A stretch of 64,000 nt of DNA from the NCBI GenBank assembly GCA_020747015.1, contig JAGTJM010000001.1, positions 930,001 through 994,000 on the forward strand, in the 5' to 3' direction. Both the position numbers and the translations under genes were made by a program. Source of the stretch: Pyrenochaeta sp. MPI-SDFR-AT-0127. Taxonomy: Eukaryota; Ascomycota; Dothideomycetes; Pleosporales; Cucurbitariaceae. The notes under the pieces were generated by a model that was not told the origin of the DNA, searched no databases, and saw nothing but the letters and a program-made list of their open reading frames with translations. Below are positions 1-12,352 of this stretch, piece after piece (within the stretch, counting starts at the first letter, position 1; the number at the start of each line of letters is the position of its first letter).

Positions 1-1743
1 CAATCCGTCGCGAGCAGATGTTCTCATGCCTCGGGCGTTACAAATCATCCTTCGATATCGCTTTTTCAGGAACAGTGCACGCCATATACTGGCCAACATC
101 TACAAGATTGGAGCGATCGTCTCAAATCAGAATTGGAAAGCCAGAGCTTTTATCAGCGAGACTCGATCGTGCGTTCTGTTGCTCAAATATGTCAAGATCT
201 CGAGACTCGCTGCAATACTGTCGAGGAACCGCTACGACAAGAACGAGAAAAGTCGGAAACCCTTGAGAAAAAAGTAGCCCAACTGAATGAACAAATGTTG
301 CTGCTTGAATCTCACTTAGCCGACGATAAGTTTCACCTCGAAGGCTTAGAGGATGAGAAAGAAAGGATAAATGACCAGAAAAATAGACTAACTACGAGTC
401 TCGAAGAACTAAAGGTAGAGTTCTCAAAGGCCAATGCGAAAGCAGCTGAAGCGCTGCGCATAGTCCAAGAAGCTGCCAGTGCTAGGGAACTGGAACTACA
501 GACCACAATCCGACGTCATGAAGAGATTATATGCGCTCGAGATGCGGAATTGGAGGAGCAGAAGGGTATGTTTTCTCGGCTGAAAGAAGCCTGGGAACAG
601 CTGCAGTTGGATCATTCCTGTCTCAACGATCAGTACAAGCACCTAGAAATTCAGATCGAAGATGCTAAACAACAACTAAAGAACGAGCAAGACACTATAT
701 TAAGGCAAACTGGGGAAGTTGCACGACTCAAGAGTCGAGTGTTTGATGTTGACAGTCAATTGCAGGGTACGGAAGAGGAGCTTGGTGTGGCCAATGGAAA
801 ATTAAGTGACCTACAAGTCACTTACGAGGAGCTGAGGCAGACTTCGAATGACGCATTGAGAGAGCTGGAAGTCAAACACATGGCCGAGTTGGAGGCTGTT
901 ATCGCCAAAAAGGAAGAAAATTACAGCGAGCTGAATGCTCAGCTTCAGAGCATGCTTCAAAAAGCAGAGCAAGAACGGCAAGCTCACGAAAAATTACAAC
1001 AAAAATTTCAATGTCTACAGATATCAATTCCGCCAATGGAGACCAGAGTTCAGGAGCTCACAGGTTTGTGTTCGGAGCAAGGAGTAGAATTGGATGAATT
1101 GAGGACCCTTCGAAGGAACGTGCTTGCATCGATGGGTCTTGCATCACAGAAATCTCTAGCAATCCGGTCGACTTCCCAAGCTCACAGCGAAGCGATAGAT
1201 GAGCACTCCCAAAGAGAGCCACGAGAACATCGTCGACGAAAATCTGCCATCCAAACTCAAGACGTTGCGCCAAAAGCTGCATCGGCGTCTAAAGGCGTCA
1301 CTGATACTGCAGTGGAGCATACTGCCAACCCATCCTTCACTTCATCAGACTCGCATTCCTCCCAAGGCAGTGGCCCAGCTCCCAAACGACTCAAGCCACG
1401 CCCTTCATTCAAGGTACCCGCGATGCACACCCCTTACACTTATAAACCCAGCTTGACAGCGAAATCGGGAAAATTATCGCCCAACAAGCGGTCGGCTTTG
1501 GGGCAGATGTCACCGAATCGCCGCCATGCAACTGTCGATTTCGCCGTAGCAGGGAACGTAGGGGATCCCGAAAGTGATGTCACTTTGGTGGGAACGAAAC
1601 GAAATAGCCTGGACAAAACTGAACAAGCAGATTTAGATATGCACAGGGGTTTCTTGACAGGTACCTCACTCACCCCAGACAGTTTCATGGCTGGGACTGG
1701 AGGAGTGCGAGAGGATGACGATGAGACTACGGTTGAACTGTGA
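1..1743 (+). CDS. Coiled-coil protein, 5' end outside the window
   Basis: The frame is open from base 1 to the TGA at 1741-1743, so at least 580 codons are present and the true start lies upstream. The first two thirds is almost continuous coiled coil: heptad-like runs rich in Glu, Gln, Lys and Leu with few Pro or Gly. From about base 1140 it changes to a Ser/Pro/Lys/Arg-rich, probably disordered tail that ends in an acidic stretch (EDDDETTVEL). This layout is common in structural proteins of chromosomes, spindle poles or cell polarity, but I see no diagnostic motif and assign no function. The only possible in-window starts are non-ATG or internal, so none should be taken as real. The next gene begins about 870 bases downstream on the same strand. 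Confidence 0.8.
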   Translation, partial: QSVASRCSHASGVTNHPSISLFQEQCTPYTGQHLQDWSDRLKSELESQSFYQRDSIVRSVAQICQDLETRCNTVEEPLRQEREKSETLEKKVAQLNEQMLLLESHLADDKFHLEGLEDEKERINDQKNRLTTSLEELKVEFSKANAKAAEALRIVQEAASARELELQTTIRRHEEIICARDAELEEQKGMFSRLKEAWEQLQLDHSCLNDQYKHLEIQIEDAKQQLKNEQDTILRQTGEVARLKSRVFDVDSQLQGTEEELGVANGKLSDLQVTYEELRQTSNDALRELEVKHMAELEAVIAKKEENYSELNAQLQSMLQKAEQERQAHEKLQQKFQCLQISIPPMETRVQELTGLCSEQGVELDELRTLRRNVLASMGLASQKSLAIRSTSQAHSEAIDEHSQREPREHRRRKSAIQTQDVAPKAASASKGVTDTAVEHTANPSFTSSDSHSSQGSGPAPKRLKPRPSFKVPAMHTPYTYKPSLTAKSGKLSPNKRSALGQMSPNRRHATVDFAVAGNVGDPESDVTLVGTKRNSLDKTEQADLDMHRGFLTGTSLTPDSFMAGTGGVREDDDETTVEL

Positions 1744-2617
1744 GTGGGATACGTCCGCAGCAATGCGTTAAGACAATCAAACTCATTTGCGAGGAAGAAG
1801 AATGACGAATGCCGCTTTCTTGAGGTTGCTTCTGGATAGCTCACGAACACTTGTGTACCTGGGGGTTGAAAGCTTTGACGATTTTACAATAATCAAGGTT
1901 ATATTACTATAACCAGATTTGTCCTTGCCTTTACCTCTCTTTTACCTTTACATGATATTAGCCCATGTGGAAGGGCCATAAATTTATGAAATAAACTCCC
2001 ATTCATTGTCGTCTTCCACTTGCAACCTCTTTTTCCACCTTTCCTACCGACTATTGCACTTGGGCCTCTTATTCGGCCGGCACCTGCCCTAATAGTATCA
2101 CACTAGTCTTTTGCTTGAGAGTTTGCAGTGCACCTGCCACACTCGATCCATTCGACTGTCCTTTCGATCGCCGGAGGGTACTGGCTTTCCAAATAACACT
2201 TGCTTCTTGTATTTTACCGGCCACCTTCCTTCACTGCTCTGAAAGTCAATTCAGAGAAGTTATTAGCTATTGAGCGAGTCTTCATCTTGACATCCACATC
2301 AGCTTGGAGCGTTTGTGTGTGCTTCCTACTTCCAATTCGGTCTCGGCACACGTGCTCAATTGCGTTTTCACATTCGAGCAAACAAACTACATTCATTGCT
2401 CGGATTCGACCTCTTCAAAGCTCACCTGTCCAAATCTCTTTCGCAACACCCGCCAACTTCAAATATCAGCAAGCTCTTTGCTGAGCCGCTCTACGACGCT
2501 TCAGTACACGTTGCTACATCAGAAGTCACCTTCGGTTGCCCGCTATAACCACCTTCACCTTGGCTCCTCCGCTCTACTTTGGGATTGTCATATGATCAAT
2601 AGTAGCAATCAACAAAC
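1744..2617. other. Intergenic: 3' UTR, then RdRP promoter/5' UTR
   Basis: No gene is visible. The sequence is A/T-rich just after the upstream stop, with an AATAAA at 1990-1995 that could be a poly(A) signal. It then becomes rich in C and T up to the RdRP start, as is usual for fungal promoters and 5' UTRs. Short ORFs here have no recognisable protein character. Confidence 0.5.
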
Positions 2618-5600
2618 ATGGATCATTCGCGCTTGAACCCGGGCTCTGTTGATTCAACTACCACCTTCAATACGGCTGGTCGGCTCCCGAATTTCCATCG
2701 ATACACACCATCCCAGAACTCAACTCAATCTTCAGAAACATGGAGTGAGGGAAGGTCTGACAGTAGTTTTGGTAGTGGAGTATCAAGTACAGTTTCCAAT
2801 ATGGATCGTGGTTACCAGCGACGCAGTCGCGATCGCTACCGCGGGGATAGAGGTGGACAGAGTTCATTCTCAGACAGTTCGGGCGGTTCCAGTGGACGAA
2901 ACAACCAAAACAGGCCCACTCTCAAGCTGTTAACTGCCTCTCAAGATCGCATCACTCGTCCTGAGCCGCTCAATCAGGCCCAAACTGGGGTCGATGCCCC
3001 CGTCATTCTGACTACGCAGGAATCAACATTCGCCATGAACGGCCATCAAATTAACGAGACCTACACCAAACGGTCAGACACCACCACGTATCAACCGCAT
3101 AACTTTACAAAACACCCTCCTACACTTGGGAAAGGTCATCATCGTAGAAGCTTTGGTGGTCAGCGCACATTGGGAAGGCCACTTACGAGGGATGAAGAGA
3201 AGAATTGGGCGTACCATCAAGAAGAGAAGATGAAACTCTGGAATCTACCAAAGAATTACTGGACGAAGGAGATTTATGAAGCCCTGTCGCTTTATGGTAC
3301 CATCGTCCGGATCGACATGCAACCAGGCTCTCTAGACAACAATGCTTTTGTTACATTCCAGTAAGTACGCGTCTGAGCATTACTGCTAGAGCCGCTAATT
3401 CATTTTCCGTTTCCAGGCCTCCGCCATTAAAACATCTTCCTCTACAGAGCATAAAGGTTGGCACCAGGCTCGTAAAATGGGAGAAGGTTCACTCACACGT
3501 TTCTACGATTCCTAGCCCAGTGAACCCTTCAAAGCAGTACTACGAGTTCAACATCATTCCTGCCAATTCCATCAGCTTTGGCATTAGAGTAGACGATATG
3601 TCGATGATCAAGATGCATACTGTGGAGGCGAACGGCAAAATACAAATGATGCTGAATCTGAAACGCAAGGAGCTGGACATTCGGTTTCCTCTACATACTG
3701 GCAGTAAAATACGAAATTTTCGATTTAGGCTGCCAATATCTCTGCTTTCACACGTCTACCAAGTATCCGACGAAAAAGATGGCCTTGGTACCCTGATTAT
3801 TCCTTTTGATCATCCACCCCAATTTTTTCGACAAAAAGACGAAGGAGAAAATTTGGGGAATGGTCGGATACACACCAGCTTCACGTCCAAAGAGAAGCTC
3901 TGGAACGACTGGACTACTTGGTTCCGCGAGACTGATATCATTGAAGATGTTGCCACGGAGGATCTGAATAAATCACCATTGATGAATCACAAGAATACCG
4001 CAATAATTGACATTGGTAAGTTCCTCATTCACAATTGGCAACATTTAATTAATGGCTTCAGCTCGATGGACAGCTTATCGACTATCCTTTGACCAACAGA
4101 TCCTAAACGGACTCAAGTTTGCGGAGTTTAGCAGTGCTCTAGCAGACCATGGTATTGTTATTGAACATCTTGATCAGTACGATACTCGAAAACGTCTGGT
4201 ATCTCCGCTGTGGAGCCTCTTGCAGGAGGAGATATCCGGTACCCATCCACATCTCGAACCATCCTCCGAGAAGCCTGTCTTTGACGACCTTTTTGAGAGT
4301 CAGATCCACTTAGTCTTCCCGGTTCGATATCAGCTTGAGGCATGCTTGTCAAATGGCTACCTCAAAGAACACAACATCAGCAAAGAATTCTTGGTAAAAC
4401 TTTCATCAATGGACACTCGTTGCGCCATACATGTCCTCGAAAAAGTCGTCGACAAACAGAAGACGCACTACAACCCGATGGACATCTTTGACGTTCACAG
4501 CGGGAGCAGCCTTGAGAAGAAGGTACCGAGCTATTGTGTCCTCCAGCGTTCTGCCGTCATCACGCCTACTACAATTCACGTAGCTTCGCCAGTCATGGAG
4601 ACTTCGAACCGAATAACTCGAAAGCATGCCGCAGACTCTGATCGTTTCATACGAATTAAATTCTCCGATGAGAGAAATGAAGGTGTGCTGCGAAATCTGC
4701 CGAACGACCGTGCGGAAGCTGTGTTTGATCGTGTGCGTCGAGCAATGGAGCAAGGCATCGTAGTAGCTGGTCGCTTTTACGAATTTTTGGCATTCGGTAA
4801 CTCACAATTTCGTGAGCATGGTGCTTACTTCTATGCGCCTACGTCATCCAAATCTGCTGATGACATTCGTCTCTCCTTAGGCCAGTTTAACCACATTAAG
4901 ACCGTTGCCAAGTTTGGTGCCCGCCTTGGACAGTGCTTCTCCACAACTCGCGAGATGAGTGTTCAGGTCAAGGCTGTAAAGATTCACGATGTCATACGGA
5001 ATGACTATACGTTCACGGACGGGGTTGGAAAACTCTCCCTCTTCCTAGCGCAGATGGCTGCACAAGAGCTAGGATTGTCGAACGCTTTTGACAATCCACC
5101 ATCACTCTTCCAATTTCGACTCGGCGGCTGCAAAGGCGTACTTGCACTTGACCCAAAGATCACCAGAAATGAAGTTCACGTGCGACCCAGTCAGCAGAAA
5201 TTTGAAGCCAGATCTACGAAACTCGAAATCATCCGATCCTCTGCACTTGCTACCCCGTTCTTCAATCGGCAGATCATCATTGTGCTATCTAACCTCGGAG
5301 TGCCCGATAATGTCTTCATCAGGAAGCAGCAGGATATGGTCAATGATTATGAGCATGCTATGACAGATGAAGACATCGCTGTGCAGAAATTACGCAAACA
5401 CATTGATATGAATCAAACTACTTTAACAATGGCTGGTATGGTCCTCGACGGTTTCATGAAGTCTAGGGATCCTTTCATGATATCCTTGCTCAAGCTCTGG
5501 CGCGCTTGCACGATCAAAAATCTTAAACAGAAAGCACGAATTGCTATCGAGCGTGGTGCTTTTGTGCTTGGCTGCGTTGACGAGACTGCAACTTTGAAAG

Positions 5601-7030
5601 GCCATTGTGACGTTCCACAATCAAAGCTCGATGCGACACAATCTGAAAAACTTGCAACTCTACCTGAGATTTTCATACAGGTCGATGATACTAACAGAAA
5701 AGGTCACTTTAAGATCATCGAGCGCATTTGTATACTGGCCCGTAACCCGTCACTCCACCCTGGTGATCTTCGCGTAGTGCGCGCTGTAAACGTACCTGCG
5801 CTTCATCATCTCAAAAATGTTGTCGTTCTTCCCCAGACCGGCGATCGAGATCTTGCCAGCATGTGTTCTGGAGGTGACCTCGACGGCGACGATTATATGG
5901 TCCTGTGGGATCATGAACTTATGCCAAATATCATCAACGTGCCGCCTATGGATTTCACGCCCGAGAAACCGCTTGAGACCGACAAACCTATTACTGTCGC
6001 AGACATCAGTGATTTCTTTGTGACATATATGAAGAACGATTCCCTAGGCCAGATCGCGCACGCTCATTTGGCGCAGGCAGATTTTGAGCTGGAGGGTGTA
6101 ATGAGCAACACATGTAAGCTTGAGAACTTTTGATTCGTTAAGCAATATACTTAACCCAATACAGGCCTCGAATTAGCAAAGCTTCATTCCCGAGCTGTCG
6201 ATTATCCTAAGAGCGGCATTCCGGCTACCATGGATCGCGACCTGAGGCCAATGAAGTGGCCTCATTTCATGGAAAAATTGCACATGCCCGAAAGCAAGAT
6301 CTACAAGTCTAAACGGGTCTTGGGAATGCTATATGATCAAATAGAGCTAGTTGATTTCAGGCCCCAGTGGGAAAATGCTTTCGACAAACGAGTCCTTGAT
6401 GCATTTGAGCTCGATGAAACATTGTTGGGTAAGGCGGCCAAGATCAAGGCATCATATGACGAGTCGTTGAAGCGACTAATGGCCAAGCACGGCATTCGGA
6501 CAGAGTTCGAGGCCTGGTCTGTTTTTGTGCTTGTACACAATCATGAGAGCAATGACTATAAGTTTGCCGAGGAGTTTGGCAGAACGATTGGGGCATTAAA
6601 AGCTCAATTCAAGGAGATATGCCGAGCCGCTGCTAAGGTGACCATGGTGTCGGATTGGAAACAGCTTGGACAGTTTGTTGCCGCAATGTACACAGTGACA
6701 GCCCGTGAGGTGGATGCTGCTCTCAAGGAATGTCATGCCACAAAGACTGTTGGAGGCCAGGAAGCTCCGGTCCGAACTCTGGATTCCGAAAACATGCCCC
6801 TACTTTCTTTTCCGTGGCTCTTTCCTAGCGAACTCGGCAAGATTGCAACTGGAGCGAGCAGTCTACGGAAACGAGACCAAGCCCAGGTTCAAGCTCCAGA
6901 AGGACTCTCGTATCAACGCGAGAACTGTCCCAGTGCCTCGGACGTCCCGCCTGCCCAAGTCGATATTGCGGAAACTGAAGGGGCTACACAAATGGAAAAC
7001 AATCGAACTGGGGTTTGGATCACAAGATAA
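2618..7030 (+). CDS. RNA-dependent RNA polymerase with N-terminal RRM
   Basis: Eukaryotic-type RdRP that copies single-stranded RNA into dsRNA for RNA silencing (quelling or meiotic silencing; SAD-1/QDE-1/Rdp1 superfamily). Exons 2618-3360, 3417-4015, 4062-6113 and 6165-7030 join in frame to 1419 aa. Residues 1-200 are Ser/Gly/Arg-rich and disordered. About 205-275 resembles an RRM (KLWNLPKNYW, then YGTIVRIDM). The catalytic double-psi barrel carries the signature SGGDLDGDDY with the metal-binding DLDGD near residues 1053-1057. After the last intron comes CLELAKLHSRAVDYPKSG, and near the end LLSFPWLF, both typical of the family. All four catalytic-loop Asp/Gly positions are intact, so it looks functional. 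The first ATG of the open exon was taken as start. The extreme C-terminus is uncertain because other frames stay open past the stop. Family assignment is very secure; the paralogue group is not. Confidence 0.95.
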
Positions 7031-7712
7031 CAGAGAAGATGTCATCGCAAGTTTTGGAAATGGTAGATTCGAATCCATCAAGAAAGCCGTGGGACATGAC
7101 AAGACGACTGAAGGACTCAGCAGTAACACCTGCACAAATGTTCACAGAACAGCTATCCGTTGTCGGGTCATTTGTGTGGAACCCGAATTTCAGGCAGAGG
7201 ACGGTGATGCAACCGGAGACTGATAACGACAAAACTAAAATGAAACGAGTGACTTCGGTTGACGAGGATGAGAAAAATTACGATGACTAGACAGAATGAG
7301 CAGGAGTAACTGGAGGAGAGGCAATTTGAGGTCAAAATCGCGATGAAGGAGCCTCGGCACTGTCCAGACTCATGCACTAGGGAACGAGTAGCATACTGGT
7401 TCTACAACAGCAGATCTAGTGTCTGGTTCAATGATGAAGTTGTGGGCTTAGGTGAAGGCGCAAAGTGCGCTCGTCCCCGAAACGCAGGACTACTCGCATT
7501 TAGTGATCAATGTCGCGCACTATTCACTATCACAGAACATGCATGAAAAGAAATAATGAAAACGTTGAATACCATAGAGGAGACAGAGAAAGTGATCCCA
7601 GCTGTGATACTGTGGCGCAATGTGGAAGAACGGTTGCGAGCCCCAAAATCACTTATCGATAACAGCCAGATTAATCTCTTGCCCGCATAAACAGATCCTA
7701 CTTCTACTCACG
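7031..7712. other. Intergenic between RdRP and ELP6
   Basis: About 680 bases with no separate gene that I can support. Two other-frame ORFs run on past the RdRP stop, to 7223 and 7290, and could belong to an alternative 3' exon of that gene. The rest should hold the RdRP 3' UTR and the ELP6 promoter. Confidence 0.4.
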
Positions 7713-8798
7713 ATGCCCCCATCCACCCGCATACCACCTCTCCTCCAACCCTACATTCACCTTCCACAAAACGACTCGCTCCTTCTCCTCACAAGCACCC
7801 TTGGCGCGAGCGCCAGTTGGCTGCTCATACGGTTCCTATGCGATGCGCTGAGCAATTCTCCTCAGGATAGTGAGGAAGAGGGGCACAATGTTGTGCTGGT
7901 GTCCTGGATGAGAGAACATGAGTTCTGGAAGCAAGAATGTAGAAAAAGTGCGGGATTGGACTTGGAGAAGCTGACCAGAGAAGGGAGGTTTGCGTTTGTG
8001 GATGGGTTGGGTGGGCTCTGTTGTGAAGATATCGCAGAACAGGACGCTGGCGCGGAGAGCAAATCACCAACAACAGGCTTGAACACTCGCAGGGCAACCT
8101 CAATACCCACAACGAGGACACCGCAAACATTATCTGTAAGGGGCCCACCTGGACGAATTGTACCCGCAAGAGGACCACCAGTGCCAATTGCAGCCGCAAT
8201 GACGACCCCTCTAGTAGAAGTTGCGGGCACGAACAAGGCTACACAAGAGCATACTACACTCAAGTCACTCAATCTAGGCGATCTGAAATCCACAATCTCG
8301 CGCGTTGTGTCGGCCCTCAGTTTGAAGGCGTCCACACCCTCTACCACAACCCAACGGAAAACGCTCCTAATACTTGACAACCCGGACCTCTTCCTCGCAC
8401 TGAATCCCACAATCGACCATGCTGCCCTCACTTCCCTTATACTGGAGTTTCATAACCTACCCACTGTCTCGCACATCCTCACACACGTCCAATCAGATGA
8501 TCCACTCCTAAGCTTATCTACACCACCTCAGCCTCTTGAACTTGAGCATCACAACTTTCTAGTCAAATACGCGCACATGAGTCGCAGGATACTAGGGGTG
8601 AGAGTCCTAGATACGGGAGTAGCGAGGGATGTCAGCGGTGTAATACGGGTCACGGAACAAAGGACTGGATGGCTGGGACTGGGGTTCGGAGATGAGAAAG
8701 AACATGGTCAGGGTGACGAAGGAAAGGAGTTCCTGTATCAAGTCAAGAGCGATGGAAGTGTAAAGGTATTTGAGCGTGGTGCTGGCGGAGAAGGTTGA
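7713..8798 (+). CDS. ELP6: Elongator complex subunit Elp6
   Basis: Single-exon gene, 361 aa. It matches Elp6, one of the three RecA-like Elp4/5/6 subunits that form the hexameric ring of Elongator, which modifies wobble uridines in tRNA. The N-terminus has the typical pattern: PPLLQPYIHLPQNDSLLLL, then GASASWLLIRFLCDAL, VVLVSWMREHEFWKQE and GRFAFVDGL. A later strand, LLILDNPDLFLA, sits where a Walker B-like segment is expected. As in other Elp6 proteins there is no classic P-loop. Residues about 110-190 are a low-complexity Pro/Thr/Ala insert. The frame is open 31 codons further upstream, but the ATG at 7713 gives the family-like N-terminus. Confidence 0.85.
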   Translation: MPPSTRIPPLLQPYIHLPQNDSLLLLTSTLGASASWLLIRFLCDALSNSPQDSEEEGHNVVLVSWMREHEFWKQECRKSAGLDLEKLTREGRFAFVDGLGGLCCEDIAEQDAGAESKSPTTGLNTRRATSIPTTRTPQTLSVRGPPGRIVPARGPPVPIAAAMTTPLVEVAGTNKATQEHTTLKSLNLGDLKSTISRVVSALSLKASTPSTTTQRKTLLILDNPDLFLALNPTIDHAALTSLILEFHNLPTVSHILTHVQSDDPLLSLSTPPQPLELEHHNFLVKYAHMSRRILGVRVLDTGVARDVSGVIRVTEQRTGWLGLGFGDEKEHGQGDEGKEFLYQVKSDGSVKVFERGAGGEG

Positions 8799-9083
8799 GC
8801 ATTTCTATGCATTGTCAAGCACAATTCTCAGAGCCAAAATGACTTAGCTTCGATGTACTGTGATCTCGAGGTCTCACATATCAATAATGTTACGAGTTAA
8901 CAAGTTAAAGTTTCTGGGAACATGTACAGTTCTGTTGATGTAATGCTTCGTCAATGAAAGATACAGATCGACAGCTAGGAGATAGTAAGTTACAAGAACA
9001 ACAAAAGAGAAATAGCGTCTAACAAATCCCAACCCATAAACGCCATGCTAAACAGACAAAAAGTTCTTTCGCTCCCTTGGAAT

Positions 9084-11404
9084 CTAGAGGGCATGCGGTT
9101 GTACCTCCGTTTGCCTGATCTTCCACCACTTCTTTTCAACATCTCCATCCCTTAGTATCCGCGATGAGCTTCTGTCCATACTTCTCGTACTGGCGCTGCC
9201 CCTAGCGACATCTGGTACTTCAACATCAACTGCTGTTGCCGCAGCACCCCCTCTATTCCGCCAACTACTTGCCTGTAACTCATACACATCGTCTTTCTCC
9301 CCAGCCAATTCTTCCAGCCTAACCCTCTTACTCTCCGGAACCAGAAAACTCGTCAACATCCCCAAGAACATAAAAAGAGCGAAGATTTGCATGACACCGT
9401 GAATCCAGGGCGTGGGGTTGTCGTGCGTAGCGCCCTTCTTGATCATGGGCGCGAAGAAAATTTGTGCAAAGACTGCACCGAGCTTTCCGAGACCGGCGCT
9501 GAAACCGTGGCCTGTGGAGCGTACACGGGTAGGGAATATCTCAGCAGGTGTGATGAATGTTGTTGCGTTTGGTCCAAAGTTGAAGAAGAACTGCGCCAGT
9601 ACGTACAGAGCCAGGAGATGCGTCTTCGTCAGCCCTTCCCACGCAAAGCCCAAGACACAGAATATGATGGTGAGGATACCAAACCCGGCAATTTGTATAG
9701 GTTTTCGACCGATGGTGTCGACTGTAAAGACGGTAAGCCAGTAGCCCGGAAGTGCTCCGGCGCAAATCAGCACGATTTGACCAGTTGCGGTGTTGCGAAG
9801 GTACTCATAAAGATTGTCACGTTGGTCGAAGCCCATAGTGGACATAAGGGATGCAGAAGAAAAGCCTAGGCCATAGAAAGCAAGGTCAAGGAAGCTATAG
9901 AGTCGTTAGGGAGCTCCAAGTCGGAGGAAGTTTGATACTTACAACCAGGACATGGAGGTACCAAAGAGTCGGATGGCTTGGCGCTTTTGAGAGTAGAAGC
10001 GGAAAACCTCCATCAATGACGGCCGAGGAGTTTTATACTTGGCCATCTCGCTGCGAACTTTCGCCTGTGTCACAGGGTTGATGACATTTCCTTGCTTGCC
10101 ATAACGATACTTCCTCGCGTCGACGGAAGCTTTCTCGACATCGTAAAGCACATCGAACGTGTATCGCGGCGTCTCGGGGATCGTCAGACGATAGTAAAGA
10201 GCGAACCAGCCAGGGATGCCTCCGAAAGCAATGATTATCCTCCACATTTTGTCTACTGTCAACGCACATTCGCCGGTGCACTCTCCAACCGAGGCCACGG
10301 TGATCAATTGATCTTTGTAGACGATGACTACGATGAGCGTAACTAAAGATGCGGCGAGTTGCCCGAGACCTTGCCTAAAGGTGGCAGTCAGCAATCAATA
10401 TATCAGATAAAGTAAAAAAGATGAAATGTCAACAAGTTGAAGATTTACAGTATTTGTCTCAGTCCTTTCTGCGGATGCCCCTCGCACCCTTCTCAGATCA
10501 CCAGGATCCTTGAAAAGCTAGGAGAGGAGCTTGAAGAATAATTTAAATGCTTTGTCAGACTGTATTATGGCAAACTTACATGGCGAAGACTGCCGCAATG
10601 ATGCCTCCACGGTACCTCGTGCTAGCGAACTCGGCTGTAATGACAGCACTGAGGGGATCTAGAAGCACAGTCAGCGGATCATCAACTAGAAGTGAGGGAA
10701 AAGAAGCAGCTGGTGTCAACGACAGTGCGAAGAATGCTAATAAGCCATGTCGTTGACTTCTCTTGAGCCCTTAGTGAACACGCCCTGCACATGGAAATCA
10801 TACTCACAGTCGCCACCAACACCGATCCCCATAACGACGCGGTAGAATATTAACACTCCAACAATGGAGAGCGTAGTAGATTCTCCGCAAAGCGACTGAG
10901 CGAGCGTTGTTGCAATAATAATCATAAGTTCAACACCATACATCTTCTTTCGACCCAGGAAATCGCCTAGGTAACCAAAGATACATTGACCGAAGATAGC
11001 GCCGGCAGATGTTGCAACTTTGATCGCCGTATCTGCATTATGCGGCATGATCCCACGGTGTTCTGCATCTTGCCAATAAACTATGCCGAGCAAGATCACT
11101 GCGAGGTTGATAGCGAACAACTGGAGCAGCCATTAGTTGCGTCTGAGACTCTTCTCATCACATGAACATACACTGTACGCATCAGTAAAGAACCCAATAC
11201 CAGTCACAACTGCTAAGCGAACGTGATACCAATCAAAGGGTGCTTTGTCGACCTCCGCGAGGGCCATACGTCGGCGCTCATTTGGGTCTGCTATATGGGT
11301 CTTTACTTGTTAGCAGTGCCATTGTAGGATTGAGGCACGCACCTTACATAAACGCCCGGCACATCGCGGTATGCCGCGTTCCCTACACGCCCGAATGACA
11401 GCAT
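9084..11404 (-). CDS. Pho84-like H+/phosphate symporter (MFS)
   Basis: Plasma-membrane high-affinity inorganic phosphate transporter of the PHS family of MFS proteins. Six exons, in transcript order 11404-11348, 11300-11172, 11120-10808, 10658-10580, 10374-9943 and 9894-9084, give 606 aa in one frame. Family marks: IADPNERRRMALAEVDKAPF before TM1, then TGIGFFTDAYSLFAINL, then the PHS signature GGDYPLSAVITAEFA across the third intron, and later AEIFPTRVRSTGHG. About 12 membrane segments are visible with a large central cytoplasmic loop, and the C-terminal tail is Arg/Ser-rich. The exon-3/4 and exon-4/5 joins rebuild conserved words exactly (GGD|YPLS, VFAM|QGLGQ), which supports the splicing. 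The intron at 10375-10579 is long (205 bases). Expected to respond to phosphate starvation; a CACGTT core lies upstream at 11815-11820. Confidence 0.93.
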
Positions 11405-12352
11405 GGGTATTTGAGGCGAGACTCCGCTGGGGAAGTAATTGCTGCGCTCTGGAGATACGTTCAAGTAGAGATTGGATGACCAAGGCTGTGTCAGCTCGAA
11501 GGTATCAATTTAACAAACGACAGCAAGTTGTGAGGCGGGGCAGGTACTAGGCAGATATTCTAGACATGTGCTGTGTTAGGATATAAGACCTAAAATCGGG
11601 GTGCTGCAGGTTGCTTTTTCTCGTGTGCTTGGTCGAGCCATAAAAGACCCACACCCACAGGGGAACAAGACCGAGTGCCATCTCGGCCCACTCGATTCGT
11701 AAATATCCTTGACGCAACTCGACAAGACGAAGACGAGATTTGTGAGATTCCTTAGCTTCGGCCGCCATACGGGAGGCGTTGTTGGAGTCGCACCACAGAA
11801 GACGTGCACGCGTTCACGTTTTCGCTTGTGATTGGTTGATGAACGTCTGACCTCAAAGATGTTCCCATGCTTCTTCTCGCTTCAGGTGGCACACGCCGCG
11901 TTTCTGCTGGCCGGTAGGTTTGATGGAGACCTCGATGAAGGCTCGTTAAAATGATGCCACGTCCACAGGGTCTCAATGCCATGGACCATGGTCTTGGGAT
12001 GGCCTCCCCTTGTGGTCAATCCGGGGTAGCTAGAGTGTTTGATACATGCTGTGGGATCCTCAACAATGTGCATGGCGCTCATGCGTGGGGGCTGACTGAC
12101 TCGAGCCGCAACTTGCGAGCGCTTTCTAAGCTATGCTTTGACAAAGGTCAGAGCTGATGTTTAGTGCAAAGCAGTATACGGACGACGTTTGAAATTGCGA
12201 CACCAAAACAATGAAAGAGGCCAATTTTAATAGAGGATGAACACCAAGTACATTTGTCTGTAGTTTGTGATCAAAGGGAAGTGCATGCCTTATGTCCCAA
12301 ATAATTTGACAACTTCAAGGTGACCCCAAGATTTCAAAATAACCTATGCTGC
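11405..12352. other. Intergenic upstream of the phosphate transporter
   Basis: About 950 bases between the transporter start and the stop of the next minus-strand gene. It must hold the transporter promoter and the 3' UTR of the metallo-beta-lactamase gene. Apart from the CACGTT core listed separately I see no gene, repeat or RNA. Confidence 0.4.
11815..11820 (+). promoter_or_regulatory. CACGTT, possible Pho4/NUC-1-type site
   Basis: CACGTT lies about 410 bases upstream of the Pho84-like start codon. The bHLH factors Pho4 (yeast) and NUC-1 (Neurospora) bind CACGTK upstream of phosphate-acquisition genes. A single hexamer is weak evidence, and placement upstream of the right kind of gene is the only support. 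Confidence 0.25.

Noticed and set aside
133..1743. Left-edge coiled-coil gene starting at 133
   Set aside because: Base 133 is a TTG, and the frame is open back to base 1, so the gene is truncated by the window edge rather than starting there.
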